Made by a program: the position numbers and the translations under genes | Source of the DNA: JBBKWH01 sp041165345 | GTDB lineage: Bacteria > Pseudomonadota > Gammaproteobacteria > Pseudomonadales > Moraxellaceae | Length of the DNA stretch: 12,497 nt | Direction of reading: 5' to 3' | Assembly (NCBI GenBank): GCA_041165345.1 | Contig: JBEANQ010000061.1 | Coordinates: forward strand, 1-12,497 | Shown here: in pieces, positions 1-8,341 of the stretch | Numbering within the stretch: the stretch's first letter is position 1 | Layout: the number at the start of each line of letters is the position of its first letter | The notes under the pieces: generated by a model | Databases searched by the model: none | What the model was told of the DNA's origin: nothing | Seen by the model: only the letters and a program-made list of their open reading frames with translations

Positions 1-1509
1 GCGAGGATGAATTTTTAGCGCGCTGAGCTTGGCCAGCCGTTCGGCAATTTCGGTCTCATTGAGTACGCCAGGGTTGCCTTCAATGACCAGCCGATGGCGT
101 TTTTCTTGGCCTTGCAGTTGAATTTCGACTTCAAGCAGGCCGTTGACGTCATAGCTAAAGCGGACGTTGATTTCGGTTTGGCTACGCAGTGATTTGGGCG
201 GTAGCGGGACGCTAATTTCGCCCAGTTTGATATTGTCTTTGACCAGCCGTGATTCACCCTGAAAAATCTCAAATTGGATTTCTTTTTGGTTGTCCCGTAT
301 GGGGCGAAATTGTTCGACTCGACTGACCGGTACGACGGTGTTGCGTTCAATAATGGGTGAGAAATACCCCGCAATTTCTTGGCCACCTTCGAGTTGTTTG
401 ACCACGTCCACGCCTAGGCTGTAGGGGCTGACGTCTGTCATGACGATTTCATCAAGTGCAGCATCTTTCATTTTTAGACCAGCTTGCACAGCTGCACCCA
501 AGGCCACCACTTCGTCTGGGTTGATGTCCACAGCCGGAAAGCGCCCAAACATTCGTGCCACCATACGGCGAATCATGGGCATACGGGTCGATCCACCGGC
601 CAAGACCACACTGTCGAGCGAGGCCGCTCGAATGCTGGCGTCACGCATGGCGCGTTCAACCGGTTGGCGCAGACGGCTGAGCAGGGGTTCACTGATTTTG
701 GCAAACTCGGCTTCGTCTAGTGTGTAGGTGTACGGCGTGTCTCGCCATGTGATGCTGATGTCGATGCTAGGTTGGCTGGACAGTTGTTTTTTAGATTCTT
801 CAAGCTGTCCCATTAATTGGGCGCGTAGTAAAGGGTCACGCTGGGCGGCTTCGGGCAGATGGGTGTGTTGAATAAACGCCTGCCAGAGGGAATTGACAAA
901 GTCTTCGCCACCCAAAAAATTGTCGCCAGCAGTGGCGCGCACTTCCATGACGCCTTCAAACAGTTCCAAAATTGACACGTCAAACGTGCCACCACCCAAG
1001 TCAAACACTAAAAATTGCGACTCATTGCCCGCTTGATGCAGACCATAGGCCAGTGCGGCTGCGGTGGGTTCGTTGATCAGGCGTTCGACGGTTAAGCCTG
1101 CCAATTGACCGGCTATTCGAGTGGCTTTGCGTTGTGCGTCCGAGAAGTAAGCGGGAACCGTAATCACCGCCTCAGTGACGGGGTAGCCCAAAAAGGCTTC
1201 GGCATCGGCTTTTAATGATTTGAGAACGAGCGCAGAGAGTTCTTCGGCGCGGTAGGGTTTTCCGGCCATCATGATGGTTTGCTGAGTGCCCATGATGCGC
1301 TTAAACAAGGCCGTGCTGCGTTCGGGGTGACTTTGTAGGCGCTCTTTGGCGGCTTGACCGACCAGCACTGTACCGTCTTGGTCAATACTGACACAGGAGG
1401 GGGTGAGGTGTTGGCCGAGCGCGTTGGGAATCAACACCGACTGACCGTCAATCCATGCTGCGGCCAAGCTGTTGGTGGTGCCGAGGTCAATGCCAATAAT
1501 GGTCGACAA
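1..1509 (-). CDS. hscC: Hsp70-family chaperone HscC (C-terminus cut by window edge)
   Basis: ATP-dependent cytosolic Hsp70 chaperone of the HscC (Hsc62) subfamily. The visible 503 codons cover the nucleotide-binding domain: GIDLGTTN phosphate-1 loop at residues 6-13, VFDLGGGTFDVS around 168-179, adenosine motif VVLAGGSTRMP near 305. They also cover most of the substrate-binding beta domain (SPYSLGVDVV near 360, then FSPIIERNTVVPVSRVE). Residues such as NEPTAAALAYG, FSYDVNGLLEVE and the last visible LSALKIHPR match E. coli HscC as I remember it (about 556 aa), so roughly the last 50-80 residues are missing. The start is TTG at 1509: no in-frame ATG exists between it and the upstream in-frame stop at 1540-1542, the conserved IIGIDLGTT begins immediately after, and GGAG lies 7 nt upstream. 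Subfamily choice over DnaK rests on the divergent C-terminal half and absence of the DnaK-type lid in view. No J-protein partner is seen in the window. Confidence 0.93.
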   Translation of the reverse strand, partial: MSTIIGIDLGTTNSLAAAWIDGQSVLIPNALGQHLTPSCVSIDQDGTVLVGQAAKERLQSHPERSTALFKRIMGTQQTIMMAGKPYRAEELSALVLKSLKADAEAFLGYPVTEAVITVPAYFSDAQRKATRIAGQLAGLTVERLINEPTAAALAYGLHQAGNESQFLVFDLGGGTFDVSILELFEGVMEVRATAGDNFLGGEDFVNSLWQAFIQHTHLPEAAQRDPLLRAQLMGQLEESKKQLSSQPSIDISITWRDTPYTYTLDEAEFAKISEPLLSRLRQPVERAMRDASIRAASLDSVVLAGGSTRMPMIRRMVARMFGRFPAVDINPDEVVALGAAVQAGLKMKDAALDEIVMTDVSPYSLGVDVVKQLEGGQEIAGYFSPIIERNTVVPVSRVEQFRPIRDNQKEIQFEIFQGESRLVKDNIKLGEISVPLPPKSLRSQTEINVRFSYDVNGLLEVEIQLQGQEKRHRLVIEGNPGVLNETEIAERLAKLSALKIHPR

Positions 1510-1807
1510 GTGAAAACTCCATCGTGATTTTGCTGGTTGTCATGGTGCAGGCGAACCCGATGATGAGTGGTCTGCGTATCGCGTTGAGCGAGGACAAAAA
1601 TATTGTGTGCCTAAAAAATAGGGGGTTTTAGCGCAAATAGCCAGCCGCTCATATCAAAAAAAGCACGTCAAAAATCACCTTAAGTCGCCCAAATGCACAT
1701 CCATGATGGCTTGTGCTGGCCGATACGGATGATTCGGCGTATCATATTGGCCTTTCCCATCCGCATAGCGGCCAGTGTATTGACTGGTCGATGGAGCCGT
1801 TCCCAGC
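1510..1807. other. Divergent hscC-purL intergenic region with small inverted repeats
   Basis: This 298-bp spacer must hold the promoters of both divergent genes. The half nearer hscC is AT-rich with A and T runs. I could not find a confident -35/-10 pair, a convincing sigma-32 promoter for hscC, or a PurR box. Close to purL there are short inverted repeats: GCCGA (1719-1723) with TCGGC (1734-1738), GATACG (1722-1727) with CGTATC (1738-1743), and CCGC-ATA-GCGG (1761-1771). The first two overlap, so as hairpins they exclude each other. They could be operator half-sites, weak leader hairpins or chance. A short open frame from 1693 overlaps the purL start and has no recognisable product, so I do not call it. 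Confidence 0.4.
1517..1520 (-). promoter_or_regulatory. Shine-Dalgarno that fixes the TTG start of hscC
   Basis: On the minus strand, GGAG at 1520-1517 is followed by a 7-nt spacer and then TTG at 1509. An ATG at 1522-1520 overlaps this site but is in another reading frame, so it cannot start the chaperone. The site therefore supports a true TTG initiator. Confidence 0.7.
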
Positions 1808-4800
1808 ATGTTTATCGTGGCCGGTGCGCCTGCACTTTCTGCCTTCAAGCAGCGTCAGCTATTGTCCCGTTTATCCGCCTGTGTGCCGGTAAGCCAGATT
1901 GACAGCCAGTTCGTCTATTTGTTCGATCAGCCTTTGTCTGAGTCCGCGCTGCCTGCCGCGTTGGGATTGCTCAATGATGGTCAGTCCTTTGCTGTGCAAA
2001 CCGCGCCTGCCGACAGCGTACAGGTGTTGGTCACCCCGCGCATCGGCACGATCTCGCCGTGGTCATCCAAAGCCACCGACATTTTTAAAAACTGCCAAGT
2101 GCCGGTCTCGCGTATGGAGCGCGGCATTTTGTACACCTTGCACGGTGTTGCAGCGCTCAACCCCGAGCTGGTTGGTCTGTTGCATGACCGCATGACCGAA
2201 AGCACCTTTGCTGCGGTCGATGCAGCCGCTGCATTGTTTCGCCAAGCCGACCCCAAACCGCTGCAATCGGTCGACATTTTGGGGCAGGGCAAAGACGCCT
2301 TGGTCAAGGCCAATCGTGAGTTTGGTTTTGCGCTGTCTGATGACGAAATCGACTACCTCACCGACGCATTTGGCACGTTAGGCCGTAACCCGCATGACAT
2401 CGAACTGATGATGTTTGCACAGGCCAACTCAGAACACTGCCGCCACAAGATTTTTAATGCAGAGTGGACGATTGACGGCGTTAAGCAACCACGCTCGTTG
2501 TTCCAAATGATTAAAAACACCTACAAAGAATCCCCCTCAGATGTGTTGTCTGCTTATAAAGACAACGCCTCCGTGATTGTGGGCTTTGATGCGGCGCGTT
2601 TTTATCCGCAACGTGACGAAAAAACCAATCATTTTGAATACGGCATGCACAAGCAAGCGGTACACATTTTGATGAAGGTCGAAACCCACAACCACCCCAC
2701 CGCGATAGCCCCGTTTGCGGGTGCGGCAACCGGTTCGGGCGGGGAAATTCGTGATGAAGGTGCGACCGGACGGGGCGGTAAGCCCAAAGCGGGTATGGCC
2801 GGTTTTACCGTGTCAAACCTCAATATTCCTGCGCAGCTTGAACCGTGGGAAAGCGCCTATGGCAAGCCCTCGCGCATGGCATCTGCCCTGCAAATTATGA
2901 TTGAAGGCCCACTGGGTGCGGCGGCATTTAACAACGAGTTTGGCCGTCCCAACCTGTGTGGTTATTTCCGTAGCTTTGAGTTGGCCGTTCCTACAGCGCA
3001 TGGTGTGGACGTCAAAGGCTTTCATAAGCCGATCATGATTGCCGGTGGTTATGGCAATATTCGCCCTGATCATGTTGAAAAACAACCGATTGAACAAGGC
3101 GATTTGCTGATCGTGCTGGGTGGTCCTGCCATGCTGATAGGCTTGGGTGGTGGTGCTGCGTCGAGTGTGGACAGTGGCACAATGGGCGAGCAGCTCGACT
3201 TTGCCTCGGTTCAGCGCGAAAACCCCGAAATGGAACGCCGCTGCCAAGAAGTCCTTGATGCCTGCTGGGGCATGGCCGATGACAACCCGATTGTCTCGTT
3301 GCATGACGTGGGTGCGGGGGGCTTGTCGAATGCCATGCCAGAGTTGGTCAATGACCACAAACTCGGTGCGGTATTAAACCTGCGCAAGATTCCATCGTTG
3401 GAGTCGGGCATGTCTCCCATGGAGATCTGGTCAAACGAAGCCCAAGAACGCTATGTATTGGCGATTCGTCCGGCATCGTTGGCATTGTTTGAGTCGCTGT
3501 GTGCGCGTGAACGCTGCCCATTTGCGGTACTCGGCGAAGCCACAGATGTGCGTCATCTGACCGTCAACGACCCGCAGTTTGACAACAAAGCCGTCGATAT
3601 GCCGATGCAAGTGATGCTCGGTGGTACACCGCGTATTCAACGCAGCTATGACACCGTGGCGCGTCAGGGTGTGGCCTTAGACCGCAGTGGCATTGACCTC
3701 AAAGACGCCATCTTCCGTGTCTTGCGTGCGCCAACCGTCGCTAGCAAGGCATTTTTGATCACCATTGGCGACCGCTCCATTACTGGTATGGTGGCGCGTG
3801 ACCAAATGGTTGGGCGTTGGCAAGTGCCGGTTGCAGACTGTGCCGTGACCGTAACGGGTCACCAAAGCATCACCGGCGAAGCCATGAGCATGGGCGAACG
3901 TCCGCCCGTGGCCCTGCTCAACCCTGCGGCCTCGGCACGATTGGCGGTGGCTGAAGCCATTACCAACATTGCCGCCAGCCGAATCGACCAACTGTCCGAC
4001 ATTAAACTGTCGGCCAACTGGATGGCCGCAGCGGGTCAAGCCGGTGAAGACCAAGCCCTGTACGAAGGCGTGCGCACCGTCGGCATGGAACTTTGTCCCG
4101 CGCTGGGCATTGCGATTCCGGTGGGCAAAGACTCGCTGTCGATGCGAACCACATGGCAAGACAACGGCGTTGACAAGTCCGTCACCTCACCCATGACCCT
4201 GATCGCCTCGGCTTTTGCACCGGTCTTAGATGCCACCAAAACCCTCACGCCAGAACTTAAAACCGTCGATCACAGCATCTTGGTTCGTATTGACCTGTCG
4301 CGTGGACAATTCCGCTTGGGTGGGTCGGTGTTGGCGCAAGTCTACAACCAACTGGGCGACATCACTGCCGACCTCGATGCACCTGCCGACCTGATCGCCT
4401 TTTTTAACCTGATTCAAGCATGGAATCAGCAAGGCCGTCTCTTGGCGTACCATGACATTGGCGATGGCGGTCTGCTTGCAACCCTCAGCGAAATGATGTT
4501 TGCGGCACGAATCGGTATTGATGCCACCTTAAGCAGCAATGACCCACTGGCTGAACTGTTTGCCGAAGAACTGGGCGCAGTGATCCAGATTCGTCAAGCC
4601 GATTGGGACACGTTACGCGCTGCTGTGGCCGACACCGTGCTGGCCGACACCCTGCATGTGATTGGCACGCTAAACGCCGACCAAATGCTGCGTGTGGCTG
4701 GCCTTGCGCTATCACGGGTCGAGCTACAACACGCATGGGCAGGCGTGAGCCACCAGATTCAACGCCTACGTGACAACAGCGACTGTGCCGACCAAGAGTT

Positions 4801-5665
4801 TGCCCTGATCAGCGATGTCAACCACGGCGGTATTATTGCCCGTGCAACTTTTGATTTGAACGAACCCATCGAAGCACCGTACTTAAATGTCCGTCGACCC
4901 AAAATGGCGATCCTGCGCGAGCAAGGCGTCAATGGTCAGCTTGAAATGGCGGCGGCGTTTGACAAAGTCGGCTTTTCAACCGTTGATGTGCATATGAGCG
5001 ACTTGCTGTCGGGTCGCGTGCGCCTAAATGACTTTGAAGGTCTGGTGGCTTGCGGTGGCTTTAGTTACGGTGACGTACTGGGCGCGGGCGGCGGTTGGGC
5101 TAAATCGGTGTTGTTTAATGCTCGCTTGCGTGACCAGTTTGAGCATTTCTTTCACCGTACCGAGACCTTTACGCTGGGTGTCTGTAACGGTTGCCAAATG
5201 ATCTCGCAGCTTAAAGACCTGATTCCCCAAGCCGACCACTGGCCGCGTTTCCGTCAAAACACCAGCGAACGCTTTGAAGCGCGGGTGGCCAATGTCTTGA
5301 TCGAAAAATCAAAATCGGTGTTGCTCGAAGACATGGCAGGATCGGTATTGCCCATTGCAATTGCACATGGTGAAGGCCGCGCCGATGCAAACGCCGCGCA
5401 GTTGGCCGCGCTGAATGGACAAAACCAAGTGATCTTGCGTTATGTCGATAGCACCGGTACACCCACCCAGCATTACCCACTGAACCCGAACGGCTCGCCA
5501 GAAGGCATTGCTGGGGTGACCTCCGGTGATGGCCGCGCCACCATTTTGATGCCACACCCTGAGCGTAACTTCCGTGCCTTGCAGCACAGTTGGAAGCCAG
5601 AAGACTGGACCGAAGACGGTGCGTGGATGCGCATGTTCCGCAATGCACGGCGTTTTGTGGGCTAA
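1808..5665 (+). CDS. purL: Phosphoribosylformylglycinamidine synthase, single-chain (FGAM synthase)
   Basis: Catalyses the fourth step of de novo purine synthesis in the cytosol: FGAR + ATP + glutamine to FGAM + ADP + Pi + glutamate. The 1285-residue length fits the large gammaproteobacterial form (E. coli about 1295). Order of domains: PurS-like N-terminus (about 1-150), linker with QANSEHCRHK near 206, FGAM-synthase ATP-binding core with VETHNHPTAIAPFAGAATG near 291 followed by a Gly-rich stretch, a second half-repeat, then a C-terminal class I glutamine amidotransferase. The amidotransferase triad is visible: nucleophile Cys1126 in GVCNGCQ, with His1250 and Glu1252 in MPHPERNF, all intact. 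ATG at 1808 has GGAG at 1793-1796, a rather long 11-nt spacing. The gene stands alone and ends 20 nt before a strong terminator, so it is probably monocistronic. No frameshift or missing catalytic residue is seen. Confidence 0.98.
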   Translation: MFIVAGAPALSAFKQRQLLSRLSACVPVSQIDSQFVYLFDQPLSESALPAALGLLNDGQSFAVQTAPADSVQVLVTPRIGTISPWSSKATDIFKNCQVPVSRMERGILYTLHGVAALNPELVGLLHDRMTESTFAAVDAAAALFRQADPKPLQSVDILGQGKDALVKANREFGFALSDDEIDYLTDAFGTLGRNPHDIELMMFAQANSEHCRHKIFNAEWTIDGVKQPRSLFQMIKNTYKESPSDVLSAYKDNASVIVGFDAARFYPQRDEKTNHFEYGMHKQAVHILMKVETHNHPTAIAPFAGAATGSGGEIRDEGATGRGGKPKAGMAGFTVSNLNIPAQLEPWESAYGKPSRMASALQIMIEGPLGAAAFNNEFGRPNLCGYFRSFELAVPTAHGVDVKGFHKPIMIAGGYGNIRPDHVEKQPIEQGDLLIVLGGPAMLIGLGGGAASSVDSGTMGEQLDFASVQRENPEMERRCQEVLDACWGMADDNPIVSLHDVGAGGLSNAMPELVNDHKLGAVLNLRKIPSLESGMSPMEIWSNEAQERYVLAIRPASLALFESLCARERCPFAVLGEATDVRHLTVNDPQFDNKAVDMPMQVMLGGTPRIQRSYDTVARQGVALDRSGIDLKDAIFRVLRAPTVASKAFLITIGDRSITGMVARDQMVGRWQVPVADCAVTVTGHQSITGEAMSMGERPPVALLNPAASARLAVAEAITNIAASRIDQLSDIKLSANWMAAAGQAGEDQALYEGVRTVGMELCPALGIAIPVGKDSLSMRTTWQDNGVDKSVTSPMTLIASAFAPVLDATKTLTPELKTVDHSILVRIDLSRGQFRLGGSVLAQVYNQLGDITADLDAPADLIAFFNLIQAWNQQGRLLAYHDIGDGGLLATLSEMMFAARIGIDATLSSNDPLAELFAEELGAVIQIRQADWDTLRAAVADTVLADTLHVIGTLNADQMLRVAGLALSRVELQHAWAGVSHQIQRLRDNSDCADQEFALISDVNHGGIIARATFDLNEPIEAPYLNVRRPKMAILREQGVNGQLEMAAAFDKVGFSTVDVHMSDLLSGRVRLNDFEGLVACGGFSYGDVLGAGGGWAKSVLFNARLRDQFEHFFHRTETFTLGVCNGCQMISQLKDLIPQADHWPRFRQNTSERFEARVANVLIEKSKSVLLEDMAGSVLPIAIAHGEGRADANAAQLAALNGQNQVILRYVDSTGTPTQHYPLNPNGSPEGIAGVTSGDGRATILMPHPERNFRALQHSWKPEDWTEDGAWMRMFRNARRFVG

Positions 5666-5685
5666 ACCAGCCTGTATCACCGTAC

Positions 5686-5715
5686 AAAAAAGGACGACCG
5701 TGTGTCGTCCTTTTT
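5686..5715. terminator. Bidirectional rho-independent terminator between purL and the DUF1348 gene
   Basis: A perfect 12-bp stem pairs 5687-5698 (AAAAAGGACGAC) with 5704-5715 (GTCGTCCTTTTT) around a 5-nt loop. There is an A-run on the left and a T-run on the right, so it can end transcription of purL on the plus strand and of the convergent DUF1348 gene on the minus strand. Confidence 0.92.
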
Positions 5716-5743
5716 AATGCTGGGCGCAATGAAGCCGATCTGA

Positions 5744-6214
5744 TTACAACCCTAAATCATCTAAACCAGCGTGGTCGTCAGGACGGCGGCCTTGTGGCCA
5801 ATGAAACAGCCGTTGACTGGCCAAAATGGCAAGATCATTAATGCTGGCGATACGTTTTTCCATTAACCCTTGATCATCAAACTGCCAGTTTTCGTTGCCA
5901 TACGAGCGATACCATTGGCCGTGTTCATCGTGCCATTCATAGGCAAAACGTACGGCAATTCTATGGTCGCTATACGCCCACAGTGACTTAATCAGGCGGT
6001 ATTCATGCTCACGAGTCCATTTGCGCTGTAAAAAATCGACGATTTGCTCACGACCTTGCAAAAAGTCACTGCGATTGCGCCATTGGCTATTGGGGGTATA
6101 GGCCAAGGCCACACGGTCTGCATCACGGCTATTCCAGCCGTCTTCAGCCAGACGCACTTTTTGGCGCGCTGTCTCGAGTGTAAAGGGTGGAACAGGGGGG
6201 CGAGAGGGTGTCAT
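5744..6214 (-). CDS. DUF1348 / NTF2-like (SnoaL-fold) protein
   Basis: A 156-residue protein of the DUF1348 family, a branch of the NTF2-like superfamily of small cone-shaped alpha+beta folds. No reaction is established for this branch. Recognisable family blocks are RPPVPPFTLETARQKV at the N-terminus, AEDGWNSRDADRVALAY, WRNRSDFLQGREQIVDFL, then FAYEWHDEHGQWYRSYGNENW and the C-terminal MEKRIASINDL. The many conserved Trp, Tyr and Arg residues line the pocket in this fold, so ligand binding or a small-molecule enzyme role is possible but is inference. The family start is ambiguous by two codons: GTG at 6220 (weak AAGAG upstream) or ATG at 6214, which I chose. It faces purL across the shared terminator. 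ychF lies upstream on the same strand but is separated by its own terminator, so this gene probably has a separate promoter that I could not locate. Confidence 0.9.
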   Translation of the reverse strand: MTPSRPPVPPFTLETARQKVRLAEDGWNSRDADRVALAYTPNSQWRNRSDFLQGREQIVDFLQRKWTREHEYRLIKSLWAYSDHRIAVRFAYEWHDEHGQWYRSYGNENWQFDDQGLMEKRIASINDLAILASQRLFHWPQGRRPDDHAGLDDLGL

Positions 6215-6305
6215 GGTCACACAATGCTCTTGGCGAGTGAAGGAGGGTGAGAGGCGCAGCGTGGGAGGCTCGGCACCTGTTCATCATCTTCGGAAGTATG
6301 CCAGC

Positions 6306-6330
6306 AAAAAAGCCCTCGATGGTCGAGGGC
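6306..6330 (-). terminator. Rho-independent terminator of ychF
   Basis: Read on the minus strand, a perfect 8-bp stem GCCCTCGA / TCGAGGGC (6330-6323 with 6319-6312) closes a 3-nt loop and is followed by a run of six T residues. It lies 30 nt past the ychF stop codon. Confidence 0.9.
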
Positions 6331-6359
6331 TTGTGTACCACAATCGTTAAGACTTGCGC

Positions 6360-7451
6360 TTAGACGTTAAAGCGGAAGTGCATCACATCGCCATCTTGCA
6401 CGATGTAGGTTTTGCCTTCTAAACGCCATTTGCCTGCTTCTTTGGTACCTGCTTCGCCGTTGTACTGAATAAAATCAGCATAGGCGATCACTTCAGCACG
6501 GATAAAGCCTTTTTCAAAGTCGGTATGAATCACGCCTGCGGCTTGTGGGGCGGTTGCACCGACCTTGACCGTCCACGCGCGGACTTCTTTGACCCCTGCG
6601 GTAAAGTAGGTTTGCAGGTCAAGCAAGCTGTAACCGGCACGAATCACACGGTTTAAACCGGGTTCTTCCATGCCCATGGCTTCCATAAATTCAGCTTTTT
6701 CATCTTCGTCTAGCACGGCAATTTCGGCTTCGATTTGGTTGCAAACCGGTACGACAATGGCATTTTCGCTGGCGGCGAGTGCTTTGACGGCGTCAAGGTG
6801 AGGGTTGTTTTCAAAACCGTCTTCAGACACGTTGGCAATGTACATGGTCGGTTTTAAGGTGATTAAGCCGTAGCTTTTGATCAGCTTCTTTTCGTCGTCG
6901 TCAAGGTTGGCGGCACGGGCAGGGCGGCCTTCATTGAGCAAGGGTTCGATTTTGTCAAAAATGGCTTTAATGGCTTGGGCGTCTTTATCGCCGCCTTTGG
7001 CCAGCTTGGTCAGGCGGTTCATGGCGCGGCTGACTGCATCCAAATCGGCTAACGCGAGTTCGGTGTTGATGGTCGAAATATCATCAAGCGGGTCAATTTT
7101 GTTGTTCACATGAATGACGTTGTCGTCTTCAAAGCAACGCACGACGTGGGCAATCGCGTCGGTTTCACGGATATTGGCCAAAAACTGGTTGCCCAAGCCT
7201 TCGCCTTTGCTGGCACCGGCGACCAGTCCCGCAATATCGACAAATTCCATGGAGGTGGGAATCACACGCTCGGGTTTGACAATCGCGGCCAAGGCGTCTT
7301 GGCGGGGGTCTGGCACAGGGACAATACCCGTGTTGGGTTCGATGGTGCAGAACGGGAAGTTTTCGGCGGCAATGGCTGCTTTGGTCAGTGCATTGAATAG
7401 GGTGGATTTGCCTACATTGGGTAAGCCGACGATGCCACAGTTAAAGCCCAT
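6360..7451 (-). CDS. ychF: Redox-responsive ATPase/GTPase YchF (OLA1 type)
   Basis: Universally conserved Obg-family P-loop NTPase of 363 residues, the same length as E. coli YchF. It associates with ribosomes and, in E. coli, acts as an ATPase that damps the oxidative stress response. Visible motifs: Walker A GLPNVGKS at 9-16, the FPFCTIEPNTG block holding the Cys that corresponds to the redox-sensing Cys35 of E. coli, the G3-region DIAGLVAGASKGEGLGNQF near 68-86, the altered G4 motif NVSE (the NxxE form associated with ATP preference), and a C-terminal TGS domain (TYFTAGVKEVRAW, then HTDFEKGFIRAEV). An open frame extends 12 codons further upstream, but ATG at 7451 is the right start: the family begins MGF.CGIVG, and GAGGAA sits 7 nt before it. 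The usual neighbour pth is absent here. The gene is divergent from a glutathione S-transferase gene across 95 bp. Confidence 0.97.
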   Translation of the reverse strand: MGFNCGIVGLPNVGKSTLFNALTKAAIAAENFPFCTIEPNTGIVPVPDPRQDALAAIVKPERVIPTSMEFVDIAGLVAGASKGEGLGNQFLANIRETDAIAHVVRCFEDDNVIHVNNKIDPLDDISTINTELALADLDAVSRAMNRLTKLAKGGDKDAQAIKAIFDKIEPLLNEGRPARAANLDDDEKKLIKSYGLITLKPTMYIANVSEDGFENNPHLDAVKALAASENAIVVPVCNQIEAEIAVLDEDEKAEFMEAMGMEEPGLNRVIRAGYSLLDLQTYFTAGVKEVRAWTVKVGATAPQAAGVIHTDFEKGFIRAEVIAYADFIQYNGEAGTKEAGKWRLEGKTYIVQDGDVMHFRFNV

Positions 7452-7546
7452 GAAGCGCTTCCTCATTTGCAAAAATTTGGGGTGCATCGTACACCAAACC
7501 GGCTATGCTGTGCGCAAGATTGCATCGCCTTGAGCTTGGAAAACAC

Positions 7547-8308
7547 ATGCGCACCTTGTATCAATTCCCGCTGTCCCACTATTGCGAGAAAGCCCGTTGG
7601 CTGTTGGATCATAAAGAATTAGATTTTGTCGCTAAAAATCTTTTCCCTGGTTTGCATCGTCCGTTGACCCGCTGGAAAACCAGCAAAGACACCTTGCCAA
7701 TGCTCAAAGATGGCAAGATCTGGATTGCCGACTCCACCGAAATTGCCCTGTATTTAGATGGACAGTACCCCGAGTATCCGTTAATCAGCCGTGACCCTGT
7801 TTTGCGTTCGGCTACCATTGAAATTGACCGCTTGGCCGACCAACTAGGGATTCATGTGCGGCGTTGGATGTATTTATATTTGATCGACGAACCCCACACC
7901 ATGACTGTGATGTTTGGCGAGACCGGTTTGGCGAGTCGCTTACGTCCGTTGCTGACACCAGTGGTCAAAAAAGGGGTGCGTCAGTTGTATGGCATTTGGC
8001 CAGAAAAAGCTGCTCGCTCTAAAGTCAAATTGGATGATTTAATTAACCAAATTGAAGCGCGCCTCATTAAAAACGGCGGACGTTATCTGGTCGGCAACCA
8101 ATTGGGCTTGGCTGATATTGCCGTGTGTAGCTTGGCCGCGCCGTTGTTTGGTGTGGTGGGTACACCGTGGGAGGCTGAAGCCGGTACGGTGATCCCAGCA
8201 CCGATTGCCGAATTGCAACAGGCGTTGTTGGCACGCCCGTTTGGTCAATATGTCATGCGTGTCTATGACAATGAGCGCAATGCGCGTGTTGATTGGCACG
8301 GGCAATAA
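7547..8308 (+). CDS. Glutathione S-transferase family protein
   Basis: Cytosolic GST-fold protein, 253 residues from ATG 7547. The N-terminal thioredoxin-like domain is clear: FPLSHYCEKARWLL (about 5-18) has the first helix with its SHYC active-site region, TLPMLKDGKIWIADSTEIALYL (about 48-69) has the cis-Pro-containing TLPML strand and the glutathione gamma-glutamyl binding DST. The C-terminal all-helical domain ends with YLVGNQLGLADIAVCSLAAPL, the usual N-capping box around GxxxxLADI. Function is probably glutathione-dependent conjugation, reduction or peroxide detoxification, with substrate unknown. An open frame begins earlier at 7505, but the family start MRTLYQFPLSHYC and a GGA 8 nt upstream favour 7547. 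The next gene follows after 33 nt on the same strand, so the two may be co-transcribed. I recall similar proteins from Acinetobacter. Confidence 0.92.
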   Translation: MRTLYQFPLSHYCEKARWLLDHKELDFVAKNLFPGLHRPLTRWKTSKDTLPMLKDGKIWIADSTEIALYLDGQYPEYPLISRDPVLRSATIEIDRLADQLGIHVRRWMYLYLIDEPHTMTVMFGETGLASRLRPLLTPVVKKGVRQLYGIWPEKAARSKVKLDDLINQIEARLIKNGGRYLVGNQLGLADIAVCSLAAPLFGVVGTPWEAEAGTVIPAPIAELQQALLARPFGQYVMRVYDNERNARVDWHGQ

Positions 8309-8341
8309 ACCCATCAGACGGCATGGCTCAAGGGGGGTGGC

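Noticed and set aside
1600..1640. CCCCCTATTT on the minus strand as a sigma-32 -10 element for hscC
   Set aside because: No CTTGAA-like -35 at the right distance, so the match is not better than chance.
1693..1902. Open frame of 69 codons overlapping the purL start
   Set aside because: It overlaps purL in another frame, has no recognisable domain and no clear ribosome site.
3677..4159. Long minus-strand open frames inside purL (also 2813-3358 and 5211-5729)
   Set aside because: They are antisense shadows of a fully conserved purL frame, with compositionally odd, unrecognisable products.
7452..7461. Perfect palindrome GAAGCGCTTC beside the ychF ribosome site
   Set aside because: Ten bases with no loop cannot form a stable hairpin, and half of it is simply the Shine-Dalgarno region.
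8312..8325. ATCAGACGGCAT, 11 of 12 bases matching the reverse complement of the Neisseria AT-DUS DNA-uptake sequence
   Set aside because: It is the only such match I noticed in 12.5 kb, whereas uptake sequences are frequent in genomes that use them. The gene content does not suggest Neisseriaceae. Probably chance; a genome-wide count would settle it.
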